From Manis javanica (taxonomy: Eukaryota; Chordata; Mammalia; Pholidota; Manidae), in contig NC_133174.1 in the NCBI RefSeq assembly GCF_040802235.1, positions 83,970,647-84,034,646 of the forward strand: 64,000 nucleotides of DNA, given 5' to 3'. The number at the start of each line of letters is the position of its first letter. Position 1 is the stretch's first letter. Made by a program: the position numbers and the translations under genes. A model generated the notes under the pieces. That model was given only the letters and a program-made list of their open reading frames with translations, was not told the origin of the DNA and ran no database searches. This document shows positions 23,791 through 35,504 of this stretch, piece by piece.

Positions 23791-24814
23791 CAAAGCCAGA
23801 GGTAAAAATCAAAGTGCTGGCATTTTTTGGAAGGATAAATCCAGTTCAGTAAGGACAAGCAGTAAAAGGGCAATGAAATGCAGTTTAGATCCCTCAACAG
23901 GCATGTTCACTGAACACACAGACATCTCAAGGTCTGCATAAAGAAACCATGCCTCAGAGCAATCCATAGAGGGGATAAAGGTAGGGGAATTTATATGCTA
24001 GGTTCCTTCTGTGGGAGGCATGAACATGTGCTCATTCAGAACTGCCTTTAAGAAAGGATTTGTTGTCGAGCTGCTATGAGTGCTGTCAGGGATCAGACTC
24101 CAGCTGTCTGCTCCTTCAGAGAGCCATTTATTCCCAGAGTACATCATTCCCGGGGTAGCTCACAACTAAAAATTGATTAGAGGTTTAAAAGCTAGGCCAT
24201 TTTGGCTTACTTCAGGACAACTTTCATGGGCCTTATATGCTCCAACCACTGGAATAGCCAAAGCTTTTGTTGAGTCTTTCTCATAGTTTGAATTCTGCAT
24301 CTAATCTTGCTTCTGACTCCTTCCATGCACAGGAGTTAACCCATAATAAATATATGACATAACAAACATCATCTATGCATTAATTTCTAAAAACCCAACC
24401 TGCAACACCCTCTGTCTCTCATTTTCCATTACTCTAAATTCGTCTGATAAAGAATTGACTTTCCTAAACTTCTGGGTCCCATCATCTGGCCCCTGGTAGT
24501 TACTCAAGAATGGAGTGACCAACCATTCTAGTTTGCCTGGGACTGTCTGGGTTTTAGCATTGAAAGTCCTGCTTTCTATGAAACCCCTCAATCCTAGGTG
24601 AACCATAATAATTGGTCACCCTAGCTAGGAAGATAGACATGATGTCACATGGTATGCAATTTCATTTAAATCTAGACATGAAAAAGCAGCAACCTGATGA
24701 GGCAGATCTGCCAATCATAAGAGAGAAACGAGGTAACTGAGGGAATCGAAGAAGGAGCACACAGTTTTTTGTCCATTTCATTAACCAAAACTGAATGAAT
24801 TCATATACACTCTC
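23791..24814. other. ~1 kb unidentified insertion within L2
   Basis: The two halves of an otherwise colinear L2 are separated by about 1.02 kb that is not L2. It holds a small hAT-like element (24513-24623) and an AATAAATATATG near 24345. I see no coding capacity, clear LTR pair or terminal inverted repeats. Its identity is unknown to me. Confidence 0.5.
24513..24623. repeat. Short DNA-transposon-like element with inverted ends
   Basis: The block starts GAGTGACCAACCATTCTAG and ends AATTGGTCACCCTAG. The ends are inverted repeats of about 10 bp (GAGTGACCAA / TTGGTCACCC). This is typical of old non-autonomous DNA transposons with a GGGTGACCA terminus; the exact family is not certain. Confidence 0.55.
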
Positions 24815-25544
24815 CAAAATGCTCCTCTCTCAGTCTTCCCACATATTGACACCACCATTCATCAGATGCTTAGGGCAAAAACTTTGGACTTTTCTCTTCC
24901 TCTCACAATCCATATCAAGTACATCCAAAAATGCAGATAGTTCTATTTTCAAAATATAACTAAGATATGATTGCTTCTAACCTTCTCCATCACTGTCACC
25001 ATAGTCCAAAATACCATGATATCTCTCCTGGACTTCTGCAATAGTTGCCTGATTATAGACCCCTGTTTTCATTTTCCCCTTCAGTTGGTTTCCAAACACT
25101 AGCCACATGATTCTTTAAATAGCTGTTTTATATAATGATAGTCCCCTATTTGAAATTCTCCAAGAACTCACCATCACCCTTAGATTAAAATTTAAGTCCA
25201 TATGATGATCAACCAAACCTTACATTTTGTGTCTCACTGGCTACTTCTTTGATCTAAATGCTATCAATCTCCGTTGACTACTCTACTCCAGTCACACAGG
25301 CCTTACTGTTCCTCCAATATATCATGCCCTCTTCTGTCTTAGGGCCTTTGTATTAACTGTTCCTGATGTATGGAAGTCACTTCCCCCACGCTCTTTTCCT
25401 TCTGGGACTCCAATAATTCACAGACCCTTCTTTTGATGATATCCTGTTCAATCAGATTTCTGTTCAAAGAGTATCTCCTCGTTGAGGCTTCCCCCATCAT
25501 TCTGTTTTAAATAACTGCATAAGCATTATCACTATTTGACATTA
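24815..25544 (+). repeat. L2 (LINE-2), central part
   Basis: Colinear L2 sequence with blocks such as CAGTCTTCCCACATATTGACA, TCTCTCCTGGACTTCTGCAA, TTGGTTTCCAAACACTAGCC and GGGCCTTTGTATTAACTGTTC. A foreign 54-bp patch sits at 25394-25447. The element is broken by a Tigger insertion at 25545 and resumes at 26009. Confidence 0.85.
25394..25447 (+). other. L1-like 54-bp patch inside L2
   Basis: This segment matches 50 of 54 bases (counted by eye, no gaps) of the L1-F ORF1 region at 29168-29221 in the same plus-strand reading. It replaces sequence that L2 would normally have between the 'cttcccccac' and 'tttctgttcaaa' blocks. It includes the shared core CTCCAATAATTCACAGA. Confidence 0.8.
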
Positions 25545-26008
25545 CAAGCATGCCTCAGAAACAGCACAGGTTCAGTTTCAGACTACAACCATAAAGCAAA
25601 TTCACAAAAAGCAAGTCAATGGAATTACTTGGCTTCCCATTACATATTAAAGTTATGTTTACACTATAGTCTTTCAAGAGTACATGCAATAGCGTAATGT
25701 CTGAAAAAAGTACACACCTTAATTAAAAATCACTTCACTGCTAAAAAATGCTAACCATCATCTGAGTTTTCAGTAAGTCATATCACTAATTATAGATCAC
25801 CACACAATAATAATGAAAAACTTTGCTATATTGAACGAATTGGCAAAATGTGACAGACACATAAAATGAGTAAATGCTGCTGGAAAAATGGCACTAATAA
25901 GTCTTGCTTGATGTAGGGTTGCTACAAACATTCAATTTCTAAAAAAAAAAACAACTTGTTATCTGTGAGGCACAATAAAGCAAAGTTTAACAAAATGAGG
26001 TATGCCTG
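25545..26008 (-). mobile_element. Tigger-type (Tigger1-like) non-autonomous DNA transposon
   Basis: 464 bp with terminal inverted repeats: CAAGCATGCCTCAG at the left and TGAGGTATGCCTG at the right, the Tigger1 terminus CAGGCATACCTC in both orientations. It is flanked by TA on each side (25543-25544 and 26009-26010), the pogo/Tigger target duplication. On the minus strand the order GCTTTATTGTGCC...TTTGTAGCAACCC...TGCCATTTTTCCA-like matches Tigger1 5' sequence. There is no transposase gene. It sits inside an L2. Confidence 0.9.
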
Positions 26009-26145
26009 TAGAGCATTTATGTATTTATTACATAAGATATTTATTTATTTACTATATGCCTTTTCCATTGAAATGTAAAGCTCCACAAGGGCATGTAATT
26101 TGCTTTCTTCTCCACAGTGTCCCCAGCACCTATAATGCTAACTAG
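26009..26145 (+). repeat. L2 3' end, after the Tigger insertion
   Basis: The L2 continues with 'cattgaaatgtaaagctcc', 'acaagggcatgtaatttgc' and CCCCAGCACCTATAATGC. These are the characteristic L2 terminal blocks. Confidence 0.8.
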
Positions 26146-26189
26146 TGATAACATTATGAAGAAAAATAAAGCATGATAAGAGAATAATT

Positions 26190-26960
26190 GGTGGACTCTT
26201 GAATTGTCAACTCTTTGCTACAACAAAAGATGTGGTCATGAACAGCCTTGTACATATATCCTTATAACCCTTTGTGAATGTTTTCTGGAGTATGTCCAGA
26301 AGCAGGAGTGCTGAGTCATAAATTACTTGCTTTCTTAATTTCACTCGACCATGAGCAGCAACACATTGTTCTCTAAAATAGCTGTGACACTACACACTTC
26401 CATTAACAGGGTTTGAGGGTTGTTTCCCATTGTAACTATAGTTTGTTGCCCTATTTTTATTGTTTTTGAATTATGGTTTATTCACATCTTTTATCTTTAG
26501 ATTTTCCAGAAATTTACCTAATTTATGTTTTGGAATAGTATGCTTTCAAGTGTTTGTTATCAGTTTCATAGATTTTTATTATTCTCTTTATTCTTTTTTC
26601 TTAGGCATTACACAGTTCTTACAGCATTTCCAGTTTCCTAAGCTGAATGCTTAGCCTAAAAAAATTTAGTGTTTCTTCTTTTCTGGGAAATGTATTCAAA
26701 ACTAATAAATTGCACTTTAAGTATTGCTTTAGCTGCATTCCAAAATTTATAAAGTGTTAGATTTTCACAGTCATTCAGTTCTAAGTATTTCATAATTTCC
26801 CATAGACTTTTCTACATTGTTATTGTTGATTTTATCAAATTAATTTACTTGGTGGTAATTATTGCTATGTTGAGCCATTTCTCCAATCTTATTTCATGTT
26901 TCAAATTTACTATTTTTGCTTTTATTTCTTTTTCTATTCTTTTCCTTCTTTTTCCAATGA
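26190..26960 (-). mobile_element. Old L1 fragments
   Basis: On the plus strand the left part (26260-26440) resembles the antisense of the ORF2 C-terminus (GTATGTCCAGAAGCAGGAGTG then TGCTGAGTCATAAATTACTT). The right part (26720-26900) resembles the region after the endonuclease (TTTAGCTGCATTCCAAAATT, 'cattcagttctaagtattt'). The middle is missing or unrecognisable, implying an internal deletion or two fragments. Confidence 0.55.
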
Positions 26961-27469
26961 GAAAGACTACCACATTGTCCTTAAGTTATTAAATATAATG
27001 CATATGTTTATTTTTTCCTAGCAATTTCATAAGCTTCCCAATATCTTTTCTCAAAGGTAGGAGGGTCTGGAGGAAGAAATGCATATAAGCCTGAACCTAT
27101 TAGCTTCTCCCCAGCTAATGTTCCTGACTATATTGCCCAGCCCAATATTGCTCTAGGCTGCCATTATCCACCCTACATAGACATGTGCATGTTTATGTGC
27201 GTGCACATGTGCACACACACATGATGCAGGCAGACACTGGGATCCAGCTATTTTATATACTCAGACATTTCTTATATTTGTCTTAGATTTAAAAGTCCAT
27301 TGGTTTAGAAGTCCATTAACAGCCCTGTTGTTTCTATAGCAACTTCAGTGTTGATCCTTAGGAAGGCTGCATCCCAAGTTAATTCACCATCTTATCAGGA
27401 ATCATAAGTCTGGCTTATATGTTTATTTACAAAATGTATATGTTTATTTCATATTTTTATAGATGGAAC
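26961..27469. other. Unassigned sequence with a (TG/CA)-rich patch
   Basis: No gene or clear element. A purine-pyrimidine alternating stretch (GTGCGTGCACATGTGCACACACACATG) lies near 27197-27223. Confidence 0.5.
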
Positions 27470-27770
27470 AAACATATACCAAGTTCACCAAGAATGTGCA
27501 TGTGTACCAGGATACACATACAAGAATATTTATAGAAACATTATTCATTGCAGTAATAAACTGGAAAAACTGTAAATGCCCTTCAAGAGGAGAATAGATA
27601 CACTTTGAGATATTGATGCAGTGAAATATTATACAACAGTGAAAAATGAATGAACTATGGATATGTAACAACAGACACTATTCTTATTTATATAAGGTTA
27701 GGTGATAAAAGCAAGGCTCATGACTAAGTATGGGAGCTGTAAGTCTGTCATATGATGCTTTTATTAAGTT
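27470..27770 (+). mobile_element. Old L1 3' ORF2 fragment
   Basis: Colinear with the C-terminal part of ORF2: 'agaatatttatagaaacattattcattgcagtaataaactgg' and GTGAAATATTATACAACAGTG, followed by a 'tgaatgaactatggatat' block. Confidence 0.7.
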
Positions 27771-27774
27771 CAGG

Positions 27775-28240
27775 TGGTTTCTTAGTTTGTTGAGTATTTT
27801 CATCAAGAAAAGGTATTGAATTTTTTCAACTGAGTTTTCTGTACCAACTGATACATCATTTTTTTCATTATGTTAATATGGTACATCATATTAATTGATT
27901 TCCTTATATTGAACCATCCTTTAATTCCCAGGAATAAATCCCACTTGTCATGGTGTATAATCTTTCTCCTATGCCACTGAATTCAGTTTGCTAGTATTTT
28001 GTTGAGGAATTTTGCATTGATATTCATCAGGGATATATTGGTCCATAGTTTCCTTGTAGTATCTTTGTCTTGCTCTGATATCAGTGTAATGGTGTTCTTA
28101 ATGCTGAAGTGAGTCTCTTACAGATTGCGTATAATTGGCTCTTGTTTTTTAATCCATGCAGCCACTCTATGCCTTTTGATTGGATAATTTAATCCATTTA
28201 CATTAAGAACCATTATTGATAGGTAAGGACTTAGTAATGT
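27775..28240 (-). pseudogene. L1-F ORF2, N-terminus fused to RT by deletion
   Basis: The N-terminal endonuclease start is clear: L-S-I-M-V-L-N-V-N-G-L-N, then I-K-R-H-R-V and W-I-K-K-Q-E-P-I-I. The catalytic Asn is present, but the rest of the endonuclease is deleted. RT-region sequence (plus-strand 'ggaataaatcccacttgtcatgg', 'tttgttgaggaattttgcat') follows after the junction and is full of stops. Confidence 0.75.
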
Positions 28241-28789
28241 CATCTTATTGACTTGTGGCTGTTTTCTGGTTCTCCTGTTCTTTTCTCCCTCTCTTGCTGA
28301 CTTCCTTTGTGGACTGATGATATTCCATAATGGTATGCTTTGATTCCTTTCTCTTTCTCTTTTATGGTGTCTGTTGTAGGTTTTTGCTTTGTTTTTACCA
28401 TGAGACTTGCACAAAACATCTTAAAGATATGTCTATTTTAGGTTGATTACAACTTTTATCACATATAAAAACTCTACCCTTTGCTCTCCTGATTTTATGT
28501 TTTTGGTGTCACAATTTACCTCTTTTTATTTTGTGTATTTCTTAACAAATCATTGTCACTATAGTCATTTTTAAAACTTTTGTCCTTTAGCATTTATACT
28601 AGAGTTAAGCAGTTAACACACCACCATATTATATATAGTATTAGAGTATTCTGAATTTGACTATACTTACCTTTACCAGTATGTTGTGTATTTTCATGTT
28701 ACTAATTAGCATCCTTTCTTTTCAGCTTGAGGAACTTCTTTTCAGAATTTCTTATAAACAGATATAGTGATGATGAACTCCCTCAGCTT

Positions 28790-29624
28790 TTGTTTTTCCG
28801 GAATGTATCTCTTCATTTCTGAAGGACAACTGGCTGGATAGAGTGTTCTTGGTTAGCAGGGTTTTTTTTTTTTCTGTCAGCATTTTTAATAAGTCATCCA
28901 ATTCTCTCCTGGTCTAGAAAATTTCTGCTGGAAAATCTGTTTATAGCTTTCTGGGGATTTCCTTGTAACTTACAAGCTTTTTTTTTTCATGTTGCTTTTC
29001 AGAGATTTTTCCTTTGACAGTTTTATTATAATGTGCCTTGGGGAAGATCCCTTTGAGTTTGGAAACCTATGAGCTTCAGGAACTTATATATCCAAATCTA
29101 TCTCCAGAGTTGGCAAGATCTCAATCATTATTTCTTTAAATAATCTTTTTACCCCCTTCTTCCTCTCTTTTCCTCCTGGGCCTCCAATAATTCACAGATC
29201 CTTCTTTTGATGATATGCTGTATAGATCATGTTGCTTTCTTTATTATAATTTTTCCTTCTTCTCCTCTGACTAAATACTTTCAAAGTTTCTATCTTCTAA
29301 TTCACAGATTCTTTCTTCTGCTTGATCCATTTTGATGCTATTCTCTACTGCATTTTGTCACTTCATTCACTGTATATTTCATCTTCAGAATTTTTTATGA
29401 TTTCTACCTCTGATAAACTTCCCATTTGCTTCATATATCTTTTCCCTGATTTCCCTGATTTTTTCTTCTGTATTTTCTTGTAGTTCATTGAGCTTCCTTA
29501 AAACAGCTATTTTTAATTCTTCATTAGGTAAATCACAGATTTTCATTTCTTTGTTGTTGGTTACTGGAAGATTGTTGTTATCTTTTGATGGTATCATGTT
29601 TCCTTGATTTCTCATGTTCTTCAA
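28790..29624 (-). pseudogene. L1-F ORF1, decayed
   Basis: A 79-codon open piece begins at 29624 with M-K-N-M-R-N-Q and contains L-P-N-E-E-L-K-I-A-V-L-R-K, then a charged helix (E-N-T-E-E-K-I-R-E-I-R-E), which fits the ORF1 N-terminus and coiled coil. The downstream RRM and C-terminal parts are readable only as antisense homology (28900-29220) with stops. A T-run at 28861-28872 marks slippage. Confidence 0.7.
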
Positions 29625-30765
29625 AGTCTTGTACTATCTTCACAGTAGCAGTAAGCAGTCACCTCCACTATTCTTTACTGGCTTAAAAAGAAAAATAACT
29701 TCCATCTTCCCTGCTAGGGTTTCTAATGCTTTCTCAGAACTTCTATGGATATGCCAGCTTCACATTTCTTGCTCCCTTTTGTGGTAAAATTCTTGAGTTT
29801 ATATGCCTTTTTCCAATCCTGCAATGTACCAGACCCAGTGCTGATATTCTCCCTTTTGGTTTCCAAATGGTGGAGCTAAAGCTTGTTAGTGGTTCACTCC
29901 CTTGCCCACATTTTCAGGTTGGCATTCTGCAGTGCTAATCCTGTGCAATACCTTTCTCCTACTAGTGTTAGGAGCACACCAGAGAGCCAACCATGGGGAG
30001 AAAGGGAGGTTGAAGGTGAGGTGCACATAGTACCTGGTGTGTTTATGCTGTAATTGGAGAGATCAGTGGGCAAGGCATCCCCAGTGGCTCATGGGTGGGC
30101 TTCTTGATGGGGTCTGCAACACAGCTAATAAGATCTGTTCATTTAATATTCTCCAAGAATCTGCCTCTCCCAGCCTATTCATCTAGCTTATGTCACAGTA
30201 CTCTGTATGGGATGGGATAGAAATGGACCACTCTGGCAGTGAGTGGCCCACACAGATGAGGAAGCCAGGTACTCACACTCTCTCACCTTCCCCTAGGGGA
30301 GAAATTACAAGTTGAGAAGACCTCACTTGTCACTGAGCTGTGCTGCCTTGGGACAGGAGTGACATGGGTAAAGTCAAACTGTTCCTTTTACTCTAAGGCA
30401 TCCAAACTTGTATTATTTTGCTCCAACAGTGACCTCTAACTTCTCTGCTGGAAATCTGGACTTCCACAAAATTTTCTCTTCTAAGACAGTGTTTTCCAGG
30501 GACTCGCAGAGGATGACCAGAGAGGCTGTAGCCACTTTACAGACCACTCTGCAGGGTCCAGAGCTGGTACTGAGGTCTGTATGCCTATTACCTGATACAC
30601 TGGTGGGCAAGACTCCTCCCTGGTCCCTTGATGTATGGTGTTGGATCCCAAAGTTCCCACAGAGATATTTTTGTCCATGGATGAATACTAAATTTCTACC
30701 ATTAAGGAGATGAATATGATGAGGGATGTCTTATTTAGCCATGTTGCTGATGTCAGTCCCAAGAG
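29625..30765 (-). promoter_or_regulatory. L1-F 5' UTR remnant
   Basis: GC-richer stretch upstream of ORF1 on the minus strand, about 1.1 kb. Its right limit is set where the antisense of another old L1 begins near 30775. Open frames at 30408-30713 and 30413-30610 on both strands are shadows. Confidence 0.5.
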
Positions 30766-30774
30766 GATTTAAGT

Positions 30775-31010
30775 CATGAGTGTACATTGAACTTTATCAA
30801 ATGATTTTCAGTACCTATTGCAATAAATATTTGAAATAATCTTTAATCTATTAATATTTAAGATTTTAGAGATACTATTAACCAGTCATACATTGATAGG
30901 ATAAATCCCACTTTGTGGTAATGCATTGTTTTTATATTGACTTCTATATTCAATTTGCTAATACTTCATTCAGGATTTTCATATCCATATTCATACGTAA
31001 GGTTAATCTT
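30775..31010 (-). mobile_element. Old L1 RT-region fragment
   Basis: Plus-strand phrases 'tgaactttatcaaatgattttcag', 'gataggataaatcccacttt' and 'aatttgctaatacttcattcagg' are antisense of the ORF2 RT region, in order and diverged. Confidence 0.65.
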
Positions 31011-31027
31011 TATTATTATTATTATTC
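31008..31027. repeat. (TTA)n microsatellite
   Basis: Six near-perfect TTA/ATT units. Confidence 0.8.
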
Positions 31028-31498
31028 TTTTCTTGCTCTACCCCTGCCTGGCTTTCAATTACGAAAGCTGGTTCAGTTTCCAATTAATTCCTTGCCAATG
31101 CTTGTTGGAGTGATAAGACTATAATTTCTCTACTCAAATCCACATTAGCTTGCTATACTCAGTACTATTGTCCAGGGCCTCAACAACTCCTCTTTCTGTC
31201 ATGTATTATCCTTCCCCCTAATATCAGAACCTAAGCTTATGCTGTAACATTCCCTTTCCAGATGTAAAGTTGTCCCATGGATTAACTGTGTTGTAAATCC
31301 TCCATTTGCTGTCCTATATTTGCAATCCATTTTCTGTCCTTCTTTGTCTGTTCTCTATCCTTAAATATTTACCTTTCTATACTGCATTATCTAGAATTCC
31401 TTGCTAGCTTTCCTGGCCTGTGGCTGGTTTTGACTAATGGTGGGAACTGGTAAGAAATGGAAAGACAGAATGAGAGACCATTCCTGGTTTTTCTTCCC
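31028..31498. other. Unassigned sequence
   Basis: The last ~130 bp (from 31390: ATCTAGAATTCCTTGCTAGC) loosely resemble an ancient mammalian repeat I cannot name. No gene is seen. Confidence 0.45.
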
Positions 31499-31895
31499 TG
31501 CTATGGGTTTAAATGTGTCTCTTCAAAATTTATGTGGTGAAGCCCTAATGCTCAATGCAACTATATTTGGAGATAGGGCATTTAATAGGTAATTTGGTTA
31601 AATGAGGTCATAAAAGTACATTACTAAACCGAAAGGACTGGCCTTATAAAAAGACGGAGTTTTTCTCCCTCTCTCCCTCTTCCTCAACTCTCTCCATGCA
31701 CACACTAGAGGACAGGCTATGTGAACACACAGTGAGAGTGGCTATCTACAAGCCCAGAAGAGAGCCTTGGTAGGAACTGAATCAGCCAGCACCTTAATGC
31801 TTGACTTTCTAGCCTCCAGAAGTGTGAGAAATAAATTTCTGTTGTTTAAGCTACTCAGTTTATGGTATTTTGATATAGCAGGCTGAGCTAATACA
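31499..31895 (+). repeat. MLT1-type (MaLR) LTR
   Basis: It starts TGCTATGGGTTTAAATGTGTC and ends with the MLT1 3' block 'agcctccagaagtgtgagaaataaatttctgttgttt' followed by TATGGTATTTTGATATAGCA and CTAATACA. The AATAAA signal is inside the terminal block. About 400 bp, typical length for a solo MaLR LTR. No clear target duplication survives. Confidence 0.8.
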
Positions 31896-34222
31896 TACGC
31901 TATTTTGGCACCCAGCCTCTGATAGTAACTGCGTTCCCCCTCGAACATAGTTCCCTCTCTCCATTTGCTTTTAAATGTGGTAGTGGTTTTCCATTATGCT
32001 TGTCATGTAAGTGCTTGTTTATCCCTTGTTTATCACTTTAACCTTGCTCACATTTCACTAGTAGTCCCTTCATTAAAAATCTCTTCATTTGTATCATCTA
32101 GAGTGAATTCTGTTTCCTGTCAGGGCCCTGACTAGTTTCAGGAAGACATAAGAGAGAAGTATCCTGTGATTTATTTTTAGAAGTAGTACCAAAGCTTAAA
32201 GTTAGAATACAGTGTTGAGTATGCCAAACATACCCCACCACCATATTAAAGAAAAACTTTTTATGTCCAGGATTGTTCTTCTCAACTGTAAGTCTCACTG
32301 TAAAGTATTCAGATGCATTTTCTGACTAGATGCAACTATAGTCCCTAATCAAATGTTAATCTCAGTGGTTATTTTTCTTATTATAGGAGTTAGAATATAG
32401 GGACTAGAATATAGAGACTTTCTTGCCCTTTAAATTAAACTTTGTTTTGATGGCAGGGATTAAAGAAAAAGGGATGGATGTACTTGGTGACTTTAAATGG
32501 CCAAGAAAGTCCAGCTAGGTGGTGCTCTTAACAGCATAAGGAGATGAACAACTAGGATGTCTGCAAAGCTTCAATAAGCACTGTGTAAGTATCTTGGATG
32601 AAAAACATAGTCACAGCCAGAAGATCAAATACAAATGGCCTTTAAGAAAAAAACATATCAGGAACAAGGTCAGTTGTAAATGGTGCATTGATTGAGATAT
32701 ACTATCAGAGAAACTGTTGGCCTTTCAGACAATTATGGTTGGCCAATTAGGTTAACATCCAAAGCACATCAGTTACATTTAACACATTTCCAGCAACAAA
32801 GTACTATGGTATTTTCACTGAGATTATGCAACAATTGCTTTAGTGGGAACCAAAGTTGTAGTAGGAGGGCAGCAAAAATCGAAGCAAACAGTATTTTTCT
32901 CCTCTATAACTTCAGTTTTGATGTCTTCTTACATAAAGCTATCTATGAGGCACATATTGTACATACATCCTAAGGAGAGTAAGATGATCAACAGCAGGGA
33001 ATGGAGAATGTCCAAGTATATTATATTCATTACATTAGCTGTTGCAGCAGTGAACAACCTTTCTAGTGATTGAATGCATTTTGTTCACATTATGTTGTTC
33101 TTTTTCTGTCACTCCTTCCCCGTCATCTTCCACTGAAATGTGCTGTATTTTAGGCACTGAATCTGGTTTTCTTGACATAGTTATTGATTTCTGTCCCATT
33201 CAGTTTACTTCATGTGAAAATACTCATGGCATCTTGCCTCATGTCTGTGGCTAATAACTGCATTGATCTATCATGTCCTAAGCTAAGTAAAGGACAGTAG
33301 GCTGATGATGGAAGAATCTGAAACTTATTAAAATTTATGAGTATTTTGACTGAGGATCAAATTAGGTATAACATGTAAAGTTCTTAAAATAGTTACTAGC
33401 TATTTTTATTATTCTAATTTTCATTGATATCTAATAGAAAAACTAACATCTAAATTGGGCATTTATGAAACATGGTTATCATTTCAGGTTTCAAGACTGA
33501 ACATTTTTTGAAATCTCTAAACATAGGACCCCATGAAAGGAAAAAAGTATTTTATTTTTATTTTACTTTTTCTTGTTTTTATGAAATTTGATACATTTGT
33601 ATAGAATATTTCTGTTCATAAAAAAATGCTCCTGCAAAAATTTAAACAATATAGAAAGAATGGACAAGAAAGTACATTTTGACCTCTAAAATATTACCAC
33701 CATTATTAACATATGTTGAGTACCATTCAGACATCTCCACACAAAAATAAAGACACACTCACACACAGATGTTTTCGATATGTGGTATCAGTAGAATGAC
33801 CTCATATATTTTGAGGCATAATCATGTAAAGCCACGAGAAATATAAAGATTAAAATAGCCATCATAGTAATATCTAGAAGAACTGGAGTCCTACAAAAGA
33901 GAAAGATTATCAAAAGAATGTAGGATTTTCTCAGTTCTAAGAGTTTCAGCTTTGATAAATAGGAAGATACTTAAGTATCTTAAGTGTCAAAGTCTTGCAA
34001 ATACAATGTAAGTAACAGAGCAACTTGGGTAGAAGTTGGAGACTTCTGTGAGTGAATGAAAGAATTAGGCAATACAGTAACTTAGAAGACATTGACTCTG
34101 TGTCCTCATTTAAATTATATGGCCCTTTGCACAGGCTATTAGTAAGGTTCAATGTTTCACATGAGAATCACAAAATGAACAGTCACCATTCTATCATCAG
34201 CTATTTAGAAATCTCAAATATC
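31896..34222. other. Unassigned intergenic sequence
   Basis: About 2.3 kb without a recognised gene or repeat. Open frames of up to 93 codons (32692-32973) show no domain, and two of them overlap in different frames. Confidence 0.5.
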
Positions 34223-34670
34223 TGTGTATTAGTTTTCTCCAGAGAAACAACATAGGATGGACATATCATATTGTATGTATACATATATACACACATACAT
34301 ACATACATACATATACATATGTGATTTAAGGAATTACCTTATGTGATTGTGGAGGCAGGCAAATCATAAACCTGTGGGATAGGCTGGCAGGCTAGAGAGT
34401 AAGATAAGAGTTGACAGTACACTCTAGAATCCAAAAACTGCGGGGCAGACTCACAAAGTAGAAATATAGACAGGATTTCTATGATGCAGTCTCGAAGCAG
34501 AATTGCTTCTTCTTGGGAAACCTTAGCCTTGACTCTTAAGGCCTTCAGCTGATTGGATGAGGCCCACCCACATTACGGAGGGTAATATGATTTATTCAAA
34601 TAGTACAGACTTAAATGTTAATCACATCTAAAAAATACCTTTACAGCAATATATTGGTGTTTAAGAGAAA
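34223..34670 (-). repeat. Ancient LTR-like repeat
   Basis: On the plus strand the element begins TGTGTATTAGTTTTCTCCAG, contains 'taaggaattaccttatgtgattgtggaggc', then 'ttcagctgattggatgagg' with CCCACCCACATTACGGAGG and 'cttaaatgttaatcacatct'. This is a common placental repeat read antisense; I believe it is LTR-derived but am not sure of the family. A microsatellite is embedded near its left end. The right limit is approximate. Confidence 0.6.
34263..34322. repeat. (CATA)n / TA-rich microsatellite
   Basis: Contains CATACATACATACATACATA at 34295-34314 flanked by TATACATATATACACA. Confidence 0.85.
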
Positions 34671-35504
34671 TTGTCATGTTAAAAAAAATCAATTTGTAAT
34701 TGTTAATTAAACTTTGTAATTGAATTATTAGTTTAGATCTGTGAATTTAAATTGGTATCTTTCTAAAATTACATACAGAATGGGAACATTTAGAATGAAA
34801 ATTCCATGAAGACAGGAGTTTGCTTCTGTTTCACCTACTGCTACCTTCTAAGTGCCAAAAATAGAACCTGCTGAATACTAAGTTCCTAATGAATATCTGG
34901 AGGATAAACCTAAAAAAATTCAAGACAACAGACATTTGAGTGAGTTTACTGGGACAACTTTGTTCAAATAAGTTATTTGAGTAGTTAAAGGAAACAAAAT
35001 AAATAAATTTATAAATTCGATTTAAATTATTTATGCAAACTTAAGTTTTAAACCTCTCTTAAAGTTGTTTTCTGTAATTAGCTTAACATATGAATACAAT
35101 GATACTTGTAAACTGAAATAAAAACCTTAAGGAATAACTGGCTTTTTGAGTTTGCAATTTTAATAAATTAAATATTAATTTAATAGCTAATGGAATTTGT
35201 GAATATTTCTTTCTGTGCACCATAATCACCCTTGAGGATGTAAAAATGCTCACACTTATCAGGTCAATATTTACTATACTTACACACAGCTTAATTTTAA
35301 TTTTATTGATTTCTAGCAGGAAAATCTTAAAAGAAAACAAAAAATTATTGCATTTCAGATAAATGGTTCATCATAACGAGAGGTATTAGTTGTTAAAAGA
35401 GTTCCTAAAGTTTTTTTAAATTACAAAATAATTATTAAGAGGTCATAGTCATTTTTTGCCATATTTTATACATGCATTTTTTATTACACTTTTCTATCTT
35501 AGGC
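34671..35504. other. Unassigned AT-rich sequence
   Basis: No gene or repeat recognised. Confidence 0.5.

Larger units (their letters stand above)
27775..30765 (-). mobile_element. L1-F: old L1, internally deleted in ORF2
   Basis: From high to low coordinates: 5' UTR (29625-30765), ORF1 (about 28790-29624), spacer, the first ~35 codons of ORF2 (near 28120-28235), then an abrupt junction near 28100 to RT-domain sequence that runs to 27775. The 3' half of ORF2 and the 3' UTR are absent. At the junction, sequence for K-Q-E-P-I-I joins directly to sequence after the I-P-K region, so roughly 1.4 kb of ORF2 is missing. Confidence 0.8.

Noticed and set aside
27470..28400. L1 twin-priming inversion joining the plus-strand L1 tail (27470-27770) and L1-F (minus)
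   Set aside because: The order and orientation do not fit: twin priming would leave the inverted segment upstream of a 3' tail ending in poly-A at the other side.
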